In this document: positions 1 to 7,806 of the stretch, piece after piece | Numbering within the stretch: the first letter of the stretch is position 1 | Layout: each line of letters begins with the position of its first letter | NCBI RefSeq assembly: GCF_000272405.2 | Contig: NZ_AJZM02000080.1 | Location: forward strand, 1 to 23,013 | Origin: Vibrio tasmaniensis 1F-187 | Lineage (GTDB): Bacteria; Pseudomonadota; Gammaproteobacteria; Enterobacterales; Vibrionaceae | Direction of reading: 5' to 3' | Length of the DNA: 23,013 nt | Translations under genes and position numbers: made by a program | The notes under the pieces: generated by a model | Database searches by the model: none | The model's input: the letters and a program-made list of their open reading frames with translations, nothing else | What the model was told of the DNA's origin: nothing

Positions 1-28
1 TGAACTTAATAAGTTCAGCGCCTTTTTT
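1..28 (+). terminator. Partial rho-independent terminator cut by the window edge
   Basis: TGAACTT and AAGTTCA form an inverted repeat with a 3-nt loop, followed by GCGCC and six T. The right arm reads AAGTTCAGCGCC then T6. The matching GGCGC of the left arm would lie just outside the window, which is inference. It probably ends a plus-strand gene upstream and may also stop narQP transcripts from the minus strand. Confidence 0.6.
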
Positions 29-142
29 GCGTCATATTAATTAGAGAATTCAAAACTCTATCTATTGGAGCTTGACACTAAAAATGTCACAAGGGATTGA
101 AACAGCACGGCTTTAAATAGTATTACTTAAAAAGAACAAACC

Positions 143-775
143 CTACTTCATGTCACCATAACGTTCTAAATAAAGAACGGTTGCTGCGGTACGAGAAGGC
201 ACTTGCAGCTTTTTCAACAAACTCTTCATATGTACCTTAACTGTCGATTCAGAAATAAACAGGTGATCGGCGATCTGCTTGTTACGGTAACCTTTCGCGA
301 CTTCTTGAAGAATTTGCATTTCACGTTCAGTCAATTGGTCGAAGATATCATTTCGACTGTCAGCATCATTCAAATAGCGAGAGACCACACTGCTGTATGC
401 CTTATCGCCGCTATGTGCTTGTTTAAGCAGTTCAATCAACTCATCGGGTTCAGTATCTTTCAGTAAGTAACCATCAGCGCCCGCTTTAACAATCGCTTCG
501 ATATCCGCAGGGCTATCAGAAACCGTTAAAATAACGATGTTAGCGCTTGAACCATCAGTACGAAGTGCTTTCAGGGTATCTAGCCCAGACATGCCTTTCA
601 TATTCAGATCCAACAGGATCAAATCAGGTTCTTCTTCATGGGCAAGAGCGACCGCTTCAGTACCGTTACTTGCTTCTGCAATCACTTCAAATTCATCTTC
701 AAAGCTCAGTAATTGGCTTATACCTCTGCGCATCAATGGATGATCATCAACCAACATTACTTTACAAATCGTCAA
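143..775 (-). CDS. narP: NarP nitrate/nitrite response regulator
   Basis: Response regulator of the NarL/FixJ class, 210 residues, the usual full length. The receiver domain (about residues 5-120) has the acidic pair in VMLVDDH, the phospho-acceptor Asp56 in LLDLNM, and the conserved Lys in GYLLKD. The C-terminal LuxR-type helix-turn-helix (about 145-205) opens with LTEREMQILQEVAKG and contains the recognition-helix region ISESTVKVHM. It should be phosphorylated by NarQ and bind 7-2-7 heptamer operators. One such operator lies in front of napF in this window. The start overlaps the end of narQ by 14 bases, so the two are translationally coupled and co-transcribed. NarP rather than NarL is preferred because the neighbours are nap genes and no narGHJI operon is present; this is inference from context. 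Confidence 0.93.
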   Translation of the reverse strand: MTICKVMLVDDHPLMRRGISQLLSFEDEFEVIAEASNGTEAVALAHEEEPDLILLDLNMKGMSGLDTLKALRTDGSSANIVILTVSDSPADIEAIVKAGADGYLLKDTEPDELIELLKQAHSGDKAYSSVVSRYLNDADSRNDIFDQLTEREMQILQEVAKGYRNKQIADHLFISESTVKVHMKSLLKKLQVPSRTAATVLYLERYGDMK

Positions 776-2492
776 CTTTAACTTCCTTTAAACTTTTATA
801 TTTCAATATGACTGTACAGCCCTCACCTTGAGCCGCTTCAATCGTTAAGTCACCATTCAGTCTTGCCGCACGCTCCTGCATAATACTCATTCCGTAGTGG
901 TTCATCTTCGAACTACTTGGGTCAAAGCCTTCTCCATTATCTTTAATCACGACTAATACTTGTCCGTCCTCATCGATACAGCATACATCTATCAAGTCGG
1001 CATTGGCGTGTTTTATTGCGTTTATTGTTGCTTCACGAATCAATTGAAGCAAGTGAACCTGACTGTGTGCATCAAGCTCGAGCGATGAAAGGTTATTAGT
1101 TAATTTAATCTTCGCATCGGTTCTTTCACTGAGTTGCTCTAGCATGGTGCTCAAAGCATCTCCAAAGCTACCCTCTTTGATGGATAACCTAAATGTGGTG
1201 AGTAGCTCTCTCAATTGAGTATAAGCACCCGCTAATCCATTCCCTAGCTCAGATGCTATCTGCTCTGACTGCTCTCGATGTTTGTGCTCCGGAAGTTTAC
1301 CAATAACACGCTTTAACAATGTCACTTGGATTTTTAAATACGACAGCGATTGGGCCAATGAATCATGCAGTTCACGCGCAATCGTCGCTCGCTCTTCCAT
1401 AATAATAAGCTGCTCAGCTTTCTTTTGAGCGCGATTATAGTAGATAGCTCTCGATAACAGTTGAATAAAACTCTCAATTAGCGTCTTAGTTGAATGACCA
1501 TGATGGTATGAGCAATACAGATAGCCCAAAACAAGCTCGTTATCATCCAGTTTCATTTCAAACTTTTCATAATCGCAAGTCGGGTCGTAACCTTCATCCA
1601 TAATCAAAGAACGTCCCGAATTATCGACTATTTCTAACCTTAGCGATTCAATCCCTTCTAGACTGACCAAGTGCTGCAAAATAGCTCGGAAATTTTCCGG
1701 TGCAACACGCGTTACCGTGAGTTCTTGAGAAGAATAATAGAGTGCTTGCAATGATTGGTTAGCATTTTGTAACTCAACCGTCTTGGCATCGACAACATCT
1801 TCAAGGTTTCGATACAGCACGCCTAAATCTTTCGCCATCGAGTTAAATGTTTTGGTCAAAATGCCCAATTCATTATTGTTGGTAACCTCTAACTTAACCT
1901 CGAAATCACTATTTTTGATTCTCTGGCTAGCTCTAACGAGAGCGTGTAGAGGCTTAACAACTTGTTTACGTACAAAATGAACAACAAAAAGAGATATGAC
2001 GAGTATTCCACCTAGACCTATACCACCAGCCCATGCCAATTTAATTAATTTATTTTCTGAAAATTCTTGTAACTTAAAAACAAAGCGGTCGATTTCAATA
2101 ACAAAATTTTCAACAAGTACCAGGTAGTGTTTTCTATCTTCGCTATTTAAGACCTGCTTCAATTCATGCCAACGGCCAATTATTAAATAATAATCATTTG
2201 TAATATCAGTTGGCACTTCCCAACTCACCAAATTAGTCATCGATGTGGAATAAAGGGAACTTTCAAATTCACGAATATGAGAATCGTAATCCACTGATTC
2301 TATTTGAATATCATGCGCTAAACGGTAGCTTTGCATGCGCATCGAGCCAGCCACATTAACCGCCTCGGCATCATTAAGGCTGGACGCTAATGTAAAAATA
2401 GCAAAACCGGTGGTGGCAACTGAAAGGAGCAATATAAATAGCAATGATTTAGCTATTGTACTCGTCACAGATGAAACAGGTTTAATAAGCAA
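762..2492 (-). CDS. narQ: NarQ nitrate/nitrite sensor histidine kinase
   Basis: Membrane sensor kinase of 576 residues that detects periplasmic nitrate/nitrite and phosphorylates NarP. In order: transmembrane helix about 13-36; periplasmic four-helix sensor with the nitrate-binding P-box NVAGSMRMQSYRLA (46-59, key Arg52); second helix about 153-174; HAMP about 175-225; a GAF-like linker region; and an HPK7-type DHp with His376 in ARELHDSLAQ. The HATPase domain has NAIKHA, the G1 box DNGEGF and a G2-like GMSIMQERAA. The most likely start is a TTG: AGGA lies 8 bases upstream, no in-frame ATG precedes it, and the resulting N-terminus resembles E. coli NarQ as I remember it. It diverges from napF across a 253-bp control region and overlaps narP downstream. 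Confidence 0.94.
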   Translation of the reverse strand: MLIKPVSSVTSTIAKSLLFILLLSVATTGFAIFTLASSLNDAEAVNVAGSMRMQSYRLAHDIQIESVDYDSHIREFESSLYSTSMTNLVSWEVPTDITNDYYLIIGRWHELKQVLNSEDRKHYLVLVENFVIEIDRFVFKLQEFSENKLIKLAWAGGIGLGGILVISLFVVHFVRKQVVKPLHALVRASQRIKNSDFEVKLEVTNNNELGILTKTFNSMAKDLGVLYRNLEDVVDAKTVELQNANQSLQALYYSSQELTVTRVAPENFRAILQHLVSLEGIESLRLEIVDNSGRSLIMDEGYDPTCDYEKFEMKLDDNELVLGYLYCSYHHGHSTKTLIESFIQLLSRAIYYNRAQKKAEQLIIMEERATIARELHDSLAQSLSYLKIQVTLLKRVIGKLPEHKHREQSEQIASELGNGLAGAYTQLRELLTTFRLSIKEGSFGDALSTMLEQLSERTDAKIKLTNNLSSLELDAHSQVHLLQLIREATINAIKHANADLIDVCCIDEDGQVLVVIKDNGEGFDPSSSKMNHYGMSIMQERAARLNGDLTIEAAQGEGCTVILKYKSLKEVKVDDL

Positions 2493-2593
2493 AGTTAATA
2501 TCCTGAAGGTATAAAAATGGCTGTCGGGAACCTATTGTCACACATCAAAAAACAGAGCTCCATTCAATATGTGACCAAACGCTTCATAATTTA

Positions 2594-2607
2594 TTGATCT
2601 AAGACAA
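2594..2607 (+). promoter_or_regulatory. Candidate FNR-type site upstream of napF and narQ
   Basis: TTGAT, four bases, then GACAA. It matches 8 of 10 positions of the FNR consensus TTGAT-N4-ATCAA, with a perfect left half. It is centred 29 bases upstream of the NarP operator centre. E. coli napF is known to have an FNR site upstream of its NarP site, so the order is as expected. The weak right half keeps confidence moderate. Confidence 0.5.
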
Positions 2608-2621
2608 TATAGGATCCTATT

Positions 2622-2637
2622 TAGCCCTTAAGGGGTA
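2622..2637 (+). promoter_or_regulatory. NarP 7-2-7 operator for napF
   Basis: TAGCCCT, TA, AGGGGTA form two heptamers in tail-to-tail 7-2-7 order. The right half fits the AKRRGTA consensus perfectly and the left half misses one base. Seven-two-seven sites are the known preferred target of NarP. A possible -10 hexamer (TACACT, 2660-2665) would put this operator near -43 to -45, an activating position known for E. coli napF. The assignment to NarP rests on the adjacent narP gene. Confidence 0.78.
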
Positions 2638-2659
2638 TTTATACAAATATTTCTAAAAC

Positions 2660-2665
2660 TACACT
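2660..2665 (+). promoter_or_regulatory. Possible -10 element of the nap promoter
   Basis: TACACT matches 4 of 6 bases of TATAAT. It is placed so that the NarP operator would lie around -44, typical for an activator-dependent promoter lacking a good -35. There is no direct evidence of the start site. Confidence 0.4.
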
Positions 2666-2679
2666 ACTTGTGAGGATAA

Positions 2680-2694
2680 ATGACAAGATATTAA
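2680..2694 (+). other. Four-codon minigene in the napF leader
   Basis: ATG ACA AGA TAT TAA (Met-Thr-Arg-Tyr-stop) is preceded by GAGGA at 2672-2676. It is in frame with the GTG start of napF 66 bases downstream, and the frame is open from the TAA onward. Its ribosome-binding site looks better than that of napF, although the spacing is short (3 bases). It could be a leader peptide that tunes napF translation, a relic of an older start, or chance. Confidence 0.3.
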
Positions 2695-2745
2695 CGAAAC
2701 AATGATCTACAATTACAACATCTTAGCAACATTAGTAGGCATTTA

Positions 2746-3225
2746 GTGGTAGACCTATCGAGACGCCGCCTATTCTCTAGGCGCAAAGTAGATTCAAGCC
2801 AAATTCGATTGCCTTGGATTAAAAGTCTAGAAAGCTTCGCAGATGATTGTACACGTTGTGGTAAATGCATCGAAAGTTGCGAGACACACATCATCATTGT
2901 CGGCGACGGTGGTTTTCCTACTGTCGACTTCTCAAAAGACGAATGTACATTCTGTTATCAATGTGCAGACGTTTGTCCAGAGCCAATTTTTAAACCCGAG
3001 GAAGAAACGCCTTGGCTGGCAAAAGCAACTATCTCTGATAAATGCTTGGCCCAACAAAATGTTGAATGCCGAAGCTGTGGTGACATGTGTGAACCTATGG
3101 CGATTCAATTTCAACTTAGAGCAGGCAGTGTTGCTCTACCAAAAATCGAGTTAGATGAGTGTAGCGGTTGTGGAGCCTGCGTAGCAGTTTGCCCTACTTC
3201 GGCTATTCTTGTGAGTAATGCATAA
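2746..3225 (+). CDS. napF: NapF ferredoxin-type protein of periplasmic nitrate reduction
   Basis: Cytoplasmic iron-sulphur protein of 159 residues, close to the usual length of about 160. Three ferredoxin CxxCxxCxxxC motifs are visible: CTRCGKCIESCE, CTFCYQCADVCP and CSGCGACVAVCP. A CRSCGDMC segment lies between the second and third, as in other NapF proteins. The basic N-terminus SRRRLFSRR is also typical. In E. coli, NapF interacts with NapA and is thought to help its maturation before Tat export. The start is GTG, with AGG six bases upstream. No in-frame ATG exists between it and the upstream TAA at 2692-2694. It is the first gene of the nap operon, 23 bases before napD. Confidence 0.93.
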   Translation: MVDLSRRRLFSRRKVDSSQIRLPWIKSLESFADDCTRCGKCIESCETHIIIVGDGGFPTVDFSKDECTFCYQCADVCPEPIFKPEEETPWLAKATISDKCLAQQNVECRSCGDMCEPMAIQFQLRAGSVALPKIELDECSGCGACVAVCPTSAILVSNA

Positions 3226-3248
3226 AACAAAAATAACGAGAGCAATTT

Positions 3249-3554
3249 ATGGCACTAAATGAAGTGCATATATCAAGTTTAGTCGTGCATGTGAGCCCAG
3301 AGCATCTAGACGAGATCAAAGCACAAATCGAGCAATACGATAATGCGGAAATCTACGGCAGTAGCCCTGAAGGCAAAATCATCGTGGTCCTAGAAACCGA
3401 GAACCAAGGTTTTGTTACGGACACCATCGAAGAAATTAATAATATTACGAACGTTTTAGGGACAGCTTTGGTTTACCACCAAATCGAGACTGGACTAGAC
3501 GAAACGGATTTAGAAACTGGAAGCAACAATTCTCAACTTGAGGGTGAAGTATGA
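3249..3554 (+). CDS. napD: NapD Tat proofreading chaperone for NapA
   Basis: Small cytoplasmic protein of 101 residues. It has the NapD-type ferredoxin fold and begins with [17 protein letters not shown], which is characteristic of the family. NapD binds the twin-arginine signal peptide of NapA and holds back export until the cofactor is inserted. It is longer than E. coli NapD (about 87 residues) by an acidic, Glu/Asp-rich tail from about residue 84. Its stop overlaps the napA start (ATGA), so chaperone and client are translationally coupled. Confidence 0.93.
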   Translation: MALNEVHISSLVVHVSPEHLDEIKAQIEQYDNAEIYGSSPEGKIIVVLETENQGFVTDTIEEINNITNVLGTALVYHQIETGLDETDLETGSNNSQLEGEV

Positions 3555-6040
3555 AAATGACAAGACGCGCGTTTGTGAAAGCAAACGCAGCTGCATCAGC
3601 GGCAGCCGTTGCAGGTGTAACTCTACCAGCAACAGCAACCAACCTGATTGCTAGCTCTGATCAAACAAAAATCACGTGGGATAAAGCGCCTTGTCGTTTT
3701 TGTGGTACGGGCTGTTCGGTACTAGTTGGTACTCAAAACGGTAAAGTGGTCGCGACTCAAGGCGACCCAGAAGCACCGGTAAACAAAGGCCTTAACTGTA
3801 TTAAAGGCTACTTCCTTTCAAAAATTATGTACGGTAAAGACCGTCTTGAACAGCCTCTTCTTCGTATGAAAGATGGTGAGTTCCACAAAGATGGTGATTT
3901 TGCACCAGTATCTTGGGACAAAGCTTTCGACGTAATGGCTGAGAAATGGAAAGCCGCTCTGAAGAAGAACGGTCCAACAGGCGTTGGTATGTTCGGTTCA
4001 GGCCAGTGGACAGTAATGGAAGGCTACGCAGCGGTTAAGCTGATGAAAGCGGGCTTCCGTTCAAACAACATCGATCCAAACGCTCGTCACTGTATGGCTT
4101 CTGCGGTAGGTGCATTCATGCGTACCTTCGGTATCGATGAGCCAATGGGTTGTTACGATGATTTCGAACACGCAGACGCATTCGTTCTGTGGGGTTCAAA
4201 CATGGCAGAAATGCACCCAGTATTATGGACTCGTATTACAGACCGTCGTCTAAGCCACCCACACGTTAAAGTAAACGTACTGTCTACTTACTACCACCGT
4301 TCTTTCGAGCTTGCAGACACAGGTTACATCTTCGAACCTCAATCAGACCTTGCGATTGCTAACTTCATCGCTAACTACATCATTCAAAACGATGCGGTGA
4401 ACTGGGAATTCGTGAACAAACACACGAACTTCAAGCAAGCAACGACAGACATCGGTTACGGCCTTCGTGACAATGACCCACTACAGAAAGCAGCTGCGAA
4501 CCCTAACTCAGGTAAAATGACTGATATCAGCTTCGAAGACTACAAAGCTTCTGTTGCTGAATACACCGTTGAAAAAGCATCTGAAATGTCAGGTGTATCT
4601 CAAGATGACCTTATCAAGCTGGCTAAGCAATACGCAGATCCAAACATCAAAGTAATGTCACTTTGGACTATGGGTATGAACCAACATACTCGTGGTGTAT
4701 GGATGAACAGCCTTGTGTACAACATCCACCTTCTTACAGGTAAGATTTCTACCCCAGGTAACAGCCCATTCTCACTAACTGGTCAGCCATCTGCGTGTGG
4801 TACAGCTCGTGAAGTAGGTACGTTCTCTCACCGTCTACCGGCAGATATGGTTGTTGCTAACCCTAAACACCGTAAGATTGCAGAAGACATCTGGAAGCTT
4901 CCAGAAGGCACTATCCCACCTAAACCGGGTAAACACGCTGTTGCTCAAGACCGTGCGTTAAAAGACGGTACGATCAACGCGTACTGGGTAATGTGTAACA
5001 ACAACATGCAAGCTGGTCCAAACATCAACACTGAACGTCTACCAGGTTACCGTAACCCAGATAACTTCATTGTATGTTCTGACCCGTACCCAACAGCAAC
5101 AGCTCAAGCTTCTGACCTTATCCTTCCAACAGCAATGTGGATTGAAAAAGAAGGTGCTTACGGTAACGCTGAGCGTCGTACACAAGCATGGTACCAACAA
5201 GTTAAAACCGTAGGTGAAGCAAAGTCTGACCTATGGCAAATCATGGAGTTCTCTAAACGCTTCACTGTTGAAGAAGTTTGGGGCGAAGAGCTTCTAGCTA
5301 AAGCACCTGAGTATCGTGGTAAAACGATGTACGACGTGCTGTACAAAAACGGCAACGTTGATGCATTCCCACTGTCTGAAGCACAAGAGCTTAACGACGA
5401 TGCTCAAGCTCAAGGTTTCTACGTTCAAAAAGGTCTATTCGAAGAATACGCAGCCTTTGGTCGCGATCACGGTCACGATTTAGCACCTTACGACACTTAC
5501 CACAAAGTCCGTGGCCTACGTTGGCCTGTTGTTGACGGTAAAGAAACACTGTGGCGCTTTAAAGAAGGTTCAGATCCATACGCTAAGAAAGGTTCTGGTT
5601 GGGATTTCTACGGTAAACCAGATGGTAAAGCTCTTATCATCAATGCTCCTTACGAAGCACCACCAGAAGTGCCAAGCGACGAATACGACATGTGGCTATG
5701 TACAGGTCGTGTTCTTGAGCACTGGCACACAGGTACTATGACTCGTCGTGTACCAGAACTTTACAAAGCAGTACCGGATGCACTTTGTTACATCCACCCT
5801 GCTGACGCTAAAGCTCGTGGCCTTCGCCGTGGTGATGAAGTTCTTATCGAAAACAAACGTGGTGAAGTACGCGTTCGTGTTGAAACTCGTGGTCGTAACC
5901 GTCCACCACAAGGCTTGGTATTCGTACCATTCTTTGATGCAAGAATTCTGATCAACAAGTTGATCTTGGATGCAACGGATCCTCTGTCTAAGCAGACGGA
6001 TTACAAGAAGTGTCCAGTTAAGATCACTAAGGTTTCTTAA
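3551..6040 (+). CDS. napA: NapA periplasmic nitrate reductase, catalytic subunit
   Basis: Molybdenum bis-MGD enzyme of 829 residues that reduces nitrate to nitrite in the periplasm with electrons from NapB. The N-terminus [12 protein letters not shown] is a twin-arginine signal, followed by an Ala-rich hydrophobic segment ending near ATATN. The [4Fe-4S] ligands are Cys48, Cys51, Cys55 and Cys83, in CRFCGTGC and LNCIKGY. The Mo ligand is Cys181 in [11 protein letters not shown]. The C-terminal molydopterin-binding region contains [17 protein letters not shown]. Length and motifs agree with the intact NapA family. It overlaps napD by four bases. A second ATG two codons in (3557) would give a shorter N-terminus and cannot be excluded. 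Codon use is strongly biased (CGT, GGT, AAC, TTC), suggesting high expression. Confidence 0.97.
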   Translation: MKMTRRAFVKANAAASAAAVAGVTLPATATNLIASSDQTKITWDKAPCRFCGTGCSVLVGTQNGKVVATQGDPEAPVNKGLNCIKGYFLSKIMYGKDRLEQPLLRMKDGEFHKDGDFAPVSWDKAFDVMAEKWKAALKKNGPTGVGMFGSGQWTVMEGYAAVKLMKAGFRSNNIDPNARHCMASAVGAFMRTFGIDEPMGCYDDFEHADAFVLWGSNMAEMHPVLWTRITDRRLSHPHVKVNVLSTYYHRSFELADTGYIFEPQSDLAIANFIANYIIQNDAVNWEFVNKHTNFKQATTDIGYGLRDNDPLQKAAANPNSGKMTDISFEDYKASVAEYTVEKASEMSGVSQDDLIKLAKQYADPNIKVMSLWTMGMNQHTRGVWMNSLVYNIHLLTGKISTPGNSPFSLTGQPSACGTAREVGTFSHRLPADMVVANPKHRKIAEDIWKLPEGTIPPKPGKHAVAQDRALKDGTINAYWVMCNNNMQAGPNINTERLPGYRNPDNFIVCSDPYPTATAQASDLILPTAMWIEKEGAYGNAERRTQAWYQQVKTVGEAKSDLWQIMEFSKRFTVEEVWGEELLAKAPEYRGKTMYDVLYKNGNVDAFPLSEAQELNDDAQAQGFYVQKGLFEEYAAFGRDHGHDLAPYDTYHKVRGLRWPVVDGKETLWRFKEGSDPYAKKGSGWDFYGKPDGKALIINAPYEAPPEVPSDEYDMWLCTGRVLEHWHTGTMTRRVPELYKAVPDALCYIHPADAKARGLRRGDEVLIENKRGEVRVRVETRGRNRPPQGLVFVPFFDARILINKLILDATDPLSKQTDYKKCPVKITKVS

Positions 6041-6092
6041 GAGCCAAGCGCTTTTAGAACCTAGATACAAGATCTAACGTATTTAATATTGC

Positions 6093-6128
6093 GACTACTT
6101 TTTTCATCACTTTTTGAAGGAAGTAGTC
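6093..6128 (+). other. Intercistronic stem-loop between napA and napB
   Basis: Arms 6093-6105 (GACTACTTTTTTC) and 6116-6128 (GAAGGAAGTAGTC) pair over 13 positions, including two G-U pairs and a perfect outer 8-bp stem. The loop is 10 nt. No T-run follows, so it is unlikely to be a full rho-independent terminator. It lies in the only long gap (125 bp) inside the nap operon. It may mark an RNA processing or 3'-end stabilising site that sets napFDA versus napBC dosage. Confidence 0.6.
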
Positions 6129-6165
6129 CACTCAAAGAATTAGCCTTTAGGCGGAGAAATTAACC

Positions 6166-6627
6166 ATGAAAAAACTGATTACTGCCCTACTATCAGCTGG
6201 TCTTTTGCTAGCTGGTGCAGTTCAAGCTCAAGCTGAGCTGGATAACCCAGGCGGCATTGGTGGCGTAGAATCTCTACGTGGTGCAAGTGAACTTGAAGCA
6301 ACTCGCGCAGCAGATGACTTCAAAAAGTTTCCTCGTGACCAAGTACTTGAGAGTGACTACGTATACCAACCACCTTTAGTACCTCATACTATTCGTAGCT
6401 ATGAAGTGTCTCTTAACGCTAACAAGTGTCTTGCTTGTCACAGTTGGAAAAACGCTAAAGAAATGGGTGCAACTAAAGTGAGTGTAACTCACTACATGAA
6501 CCGCGAAGATGCGGTACTTGCTGATGTTTCACCTCGTCGTTACTTCTGTCTACAGTGTCACGTACCTCAAGCTAATGCTAAACCGCTAGTTGAGAACGAG
6601 TTCAAACCTGTAGATTCACTGCGTTAA
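6166..6627 (+). CDS. napB: NapB diheme cytochrome c, small subunit of periplasmic nitrate reductase
   Basis: Periplasmic electron-transfer partner of NapA, 153 residues. It has a Sec signal peptide (Lys-Lys start, hydrophobic core, cleavage probably after AQA at 21-23). The two haem c motifs are CLACH (Cys88, Cys91, His92) and CLQCH (Cys128, Cys131, His132). The likely distal haem ligands are His73 in LVPHTI and His109 in VTHYM. Electrons pass from NapC through the two haems to the NapA iron-sulphur cluster. GGAG at 6153-6156 lies nine bases before the ATG. It follows the napA-napB hairpin, and napC begins 29 bases after its stop. Confidence 0.96.
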   Translation: MKKLITALLSAGLLLAGAVQAQAELDNPGGIGGVESLRGASELEATRAADDFKKFPRDQVLESDYVYQPPLVPHTIRSYEVSLNANKCLACHSWKNAKEMGATKVSVTHYMNREDAVLADVSPRRYFCLQCHVPQANAKPLVENEFKPVDSLR

Positions 6628-6656
6628 TCGTAGCCGGACTGTAAGAGAGGCTATAT

Positions 6657-7238
6657 ATGATAAAATTACTTAAAGCGTTTTGGAAAAGACTCGCGACACC
6701 AAGTAAAGCAGCGGTAGGCGTTGTTTTGTTCTTGGGTTTCTCGGGTGGTCTTTTGTTCTGGGGTGCATTCAACACGGGTATGGAAGCAACCAATACGGAA
6801 GAGTTCTGTTCTGGTTGTCACGCACCTATCGTTGCTGAAATCCAAGAAACAATTCACTACTCTAACCGTTCTGGTGTTCGTGCTATCTGTTCAGACTGTC
6901 ACGTACCTCATGAGTGGACAGATAAAATTGTTCGTAAGGTTCAGGCTTCTAAAGAGCTATACGCACACTTTATTGCGAAAACCATCAATACTGAAGAAAA
7001 GTTCAAAGCACGTCGTGCTCACTTAGCAGAACGCGAATGGGCTCGATTGAAAAAGAATGATTCACTTGAGTGTCGTAACTGTCACCAGTTCGATTACATG
7101 GACTTCTCAGAGCAGAGCCCTCGTAGTGCGAAACAACACTCGACAGCGCTAGCTTCTGGTGAAAAAACGTGTGTAGACTGTCACAAAGGTATCGCACACA
7201 AACTACCAGACATGCACGGCGTTGAAGGCTGGCAATAA
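6657..7238 (+). CDS. napC: NapC membrane-anchored tetrahaem quinol dehydrogenase
   Basis: NapC/NirT-family cytochrome of 193 residues that oxidises membrane quinol and reduces NapB. One N-terminal transmembrane helix (about 18-38) anchors a periplasmic domain. Four haem c motifs are present: CSGCH (51-55), CSDCH (78-82), CRNCH (139-143) and CVDCH (172-176). Length and haem spacing are standard. No napG/napH is present, so NapC is the only obvious quinol entry point here. GAGAGG just upstream provides the ribosome-binding site. The stop overlaps the Shine-Dalgarno of the small ORF that follows. Confidence 0.96.
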   Translation: MIKLLKAFWKRLATPSKAAVGVVLFLGFSGGLLFWGAFNTGMEATNTEEFCSGCHAPIVAEIQETIHYSNRSGVRAICSDCHVPHEWTDKIVRKVQASKELYAHFIAKTINTEEKFKARRAHLAEREWARLKKNDSLECRNCHQFDYMDFSEQSPRSAKQHSTALASGEKTCVDCHKGIAHKLPDMHGVEGWQ

Positions 7239-7249
7239 GGAGCGATTGA

Positions 7250-7387
7250 ATGAGTACTTTAGAGAACGTAATTTGGCACATCCTAGGTTACAGCGCTATG
7301 CCAGTTATCATTCTTGGCGGTTTTGCAGGTGTTGCTGCTGTCTCTCTTTGGATTTTATCTATGGGTAAAGACAAAGAAATCGATTAA
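7250..7387 (+). CDS. TIGR02808-type single-pass membrane micro-protein
   Basis: ORF of 45 residues. AAGGAG (7237-7242) overlaps the napC stop and lies seven bases before the ATG. The protein starts MSTLENVIWHILGYSAMP, has one hydrophobic helix at about 18-37 rich in Gly/Ala/Val/Ile, and ends in the charged tail GKDKEID. From memory this matches TIGR02808, a family of about 46-residue proteins found beside nap genes in Vibrio and Photobacterium, with no known function. It does not resemble NapE (no conserved NapE residues), though it occupies a comparable niche. It is last in the operon, before the terminator. A role in helping NapC or the quinol step is inference only. Confidence 0.85.
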   Translation: MSTLENVIWHILGYSAMPVIILGGFAGVAAVSLWILSMGKDKEID

Positions 7388-7447
7388 GAACCAAGATTGC
7401 ATCAACTTTTACCATTTATGTGTAATCCGCTTTGATTGGATTAACTC

Positions 7448-7476
7448 AAAAAAGCCACTGACCTCAGTGGCTTTTT
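7448..7476 (+). terminator. Rho-independent terminator of the nap operon
   Basis: A-rich lead, stem GCCACTG with loop ACCT and CAGTGGC, then five T. The A and T tracts extend the pairing to about 12 bp. It lies 60 bases after the last nap-operon ORF. Confidence 0.92.
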
Positions 7477-7806
7477 AATATCTGACGTTTTGTTTTCTTA
7501 TTAATAAGTCCCCCCTACTTCACCTGTTTCAACACTCTCACCATACAAAATAGCTTTCTACATAGTCCTTTTCTGGACATTCCGATTAGGAAACACTGTT
7601 AATGACGAACAACTAGTTTGATTGACTACGACACTGTTGCTTAGCCGAGCTGAACAATATCGTCGAGTTCGACGCATAACTCGATGAATTTTCCGGCTAT
7701 TGCCATTAAATTTCGGCATTAAGAAACAATAAATCAATAATTGACTAGATTCGCTGAGAAATTGGATTAGAATCACACTGTTTTTGACAACACTTAATTG
7801 AATTTA
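7477..7806 (+). promoter_or_regulatory. Leader region of the HD-GYP gene
   Basis: No convincing gene in about 330 bases. It holds two mutually exclusive hairpins: 7661-7665 with 7670-7674 (CGTCG/CGACG, loop AGTT), and 7663-7669 with 7678-7684 (TCGAGTT/AACTCGA, loop of 8). TTGACT at 7741 and TAGAAT at 7768 resemble -35 and -10 boxes but are 21 bases apart, too far for a standard promoter. TTGACA at 7784 is too near the start codon. No clear Shine-Dalgarno precedes the gene. I found no c-di-GMP riboswitch-like sequence. Confidence 0.35.

Noticed and set aside
2691..2897. Minus-strand ORF over the napF start
   Set aside because: It overlaps the conserved NapF ferredoxin region on the opposite strand and has no protein-family features.
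3064..3093. CRSCGDMC in NapF as a novel fourth cluster
   Set aside because: As I recall, the same Cys-rich segment is present in E. coli NapF, so it is a normal family feature.
5696..6070. Minus-strand ORF of 124 codons over the end of napA
   Set aside because: It is antisense to strongly conserved napA coding sequence, with no ribosome-binding site and no recognisable protein features. It is a shadow of biased codon use.
7477..7806. c-di-GMP riboswitch upstream of the HD-GYP gene
   Set aside because: I could not find the conserved GEMM-type segments, only simple hairpins.
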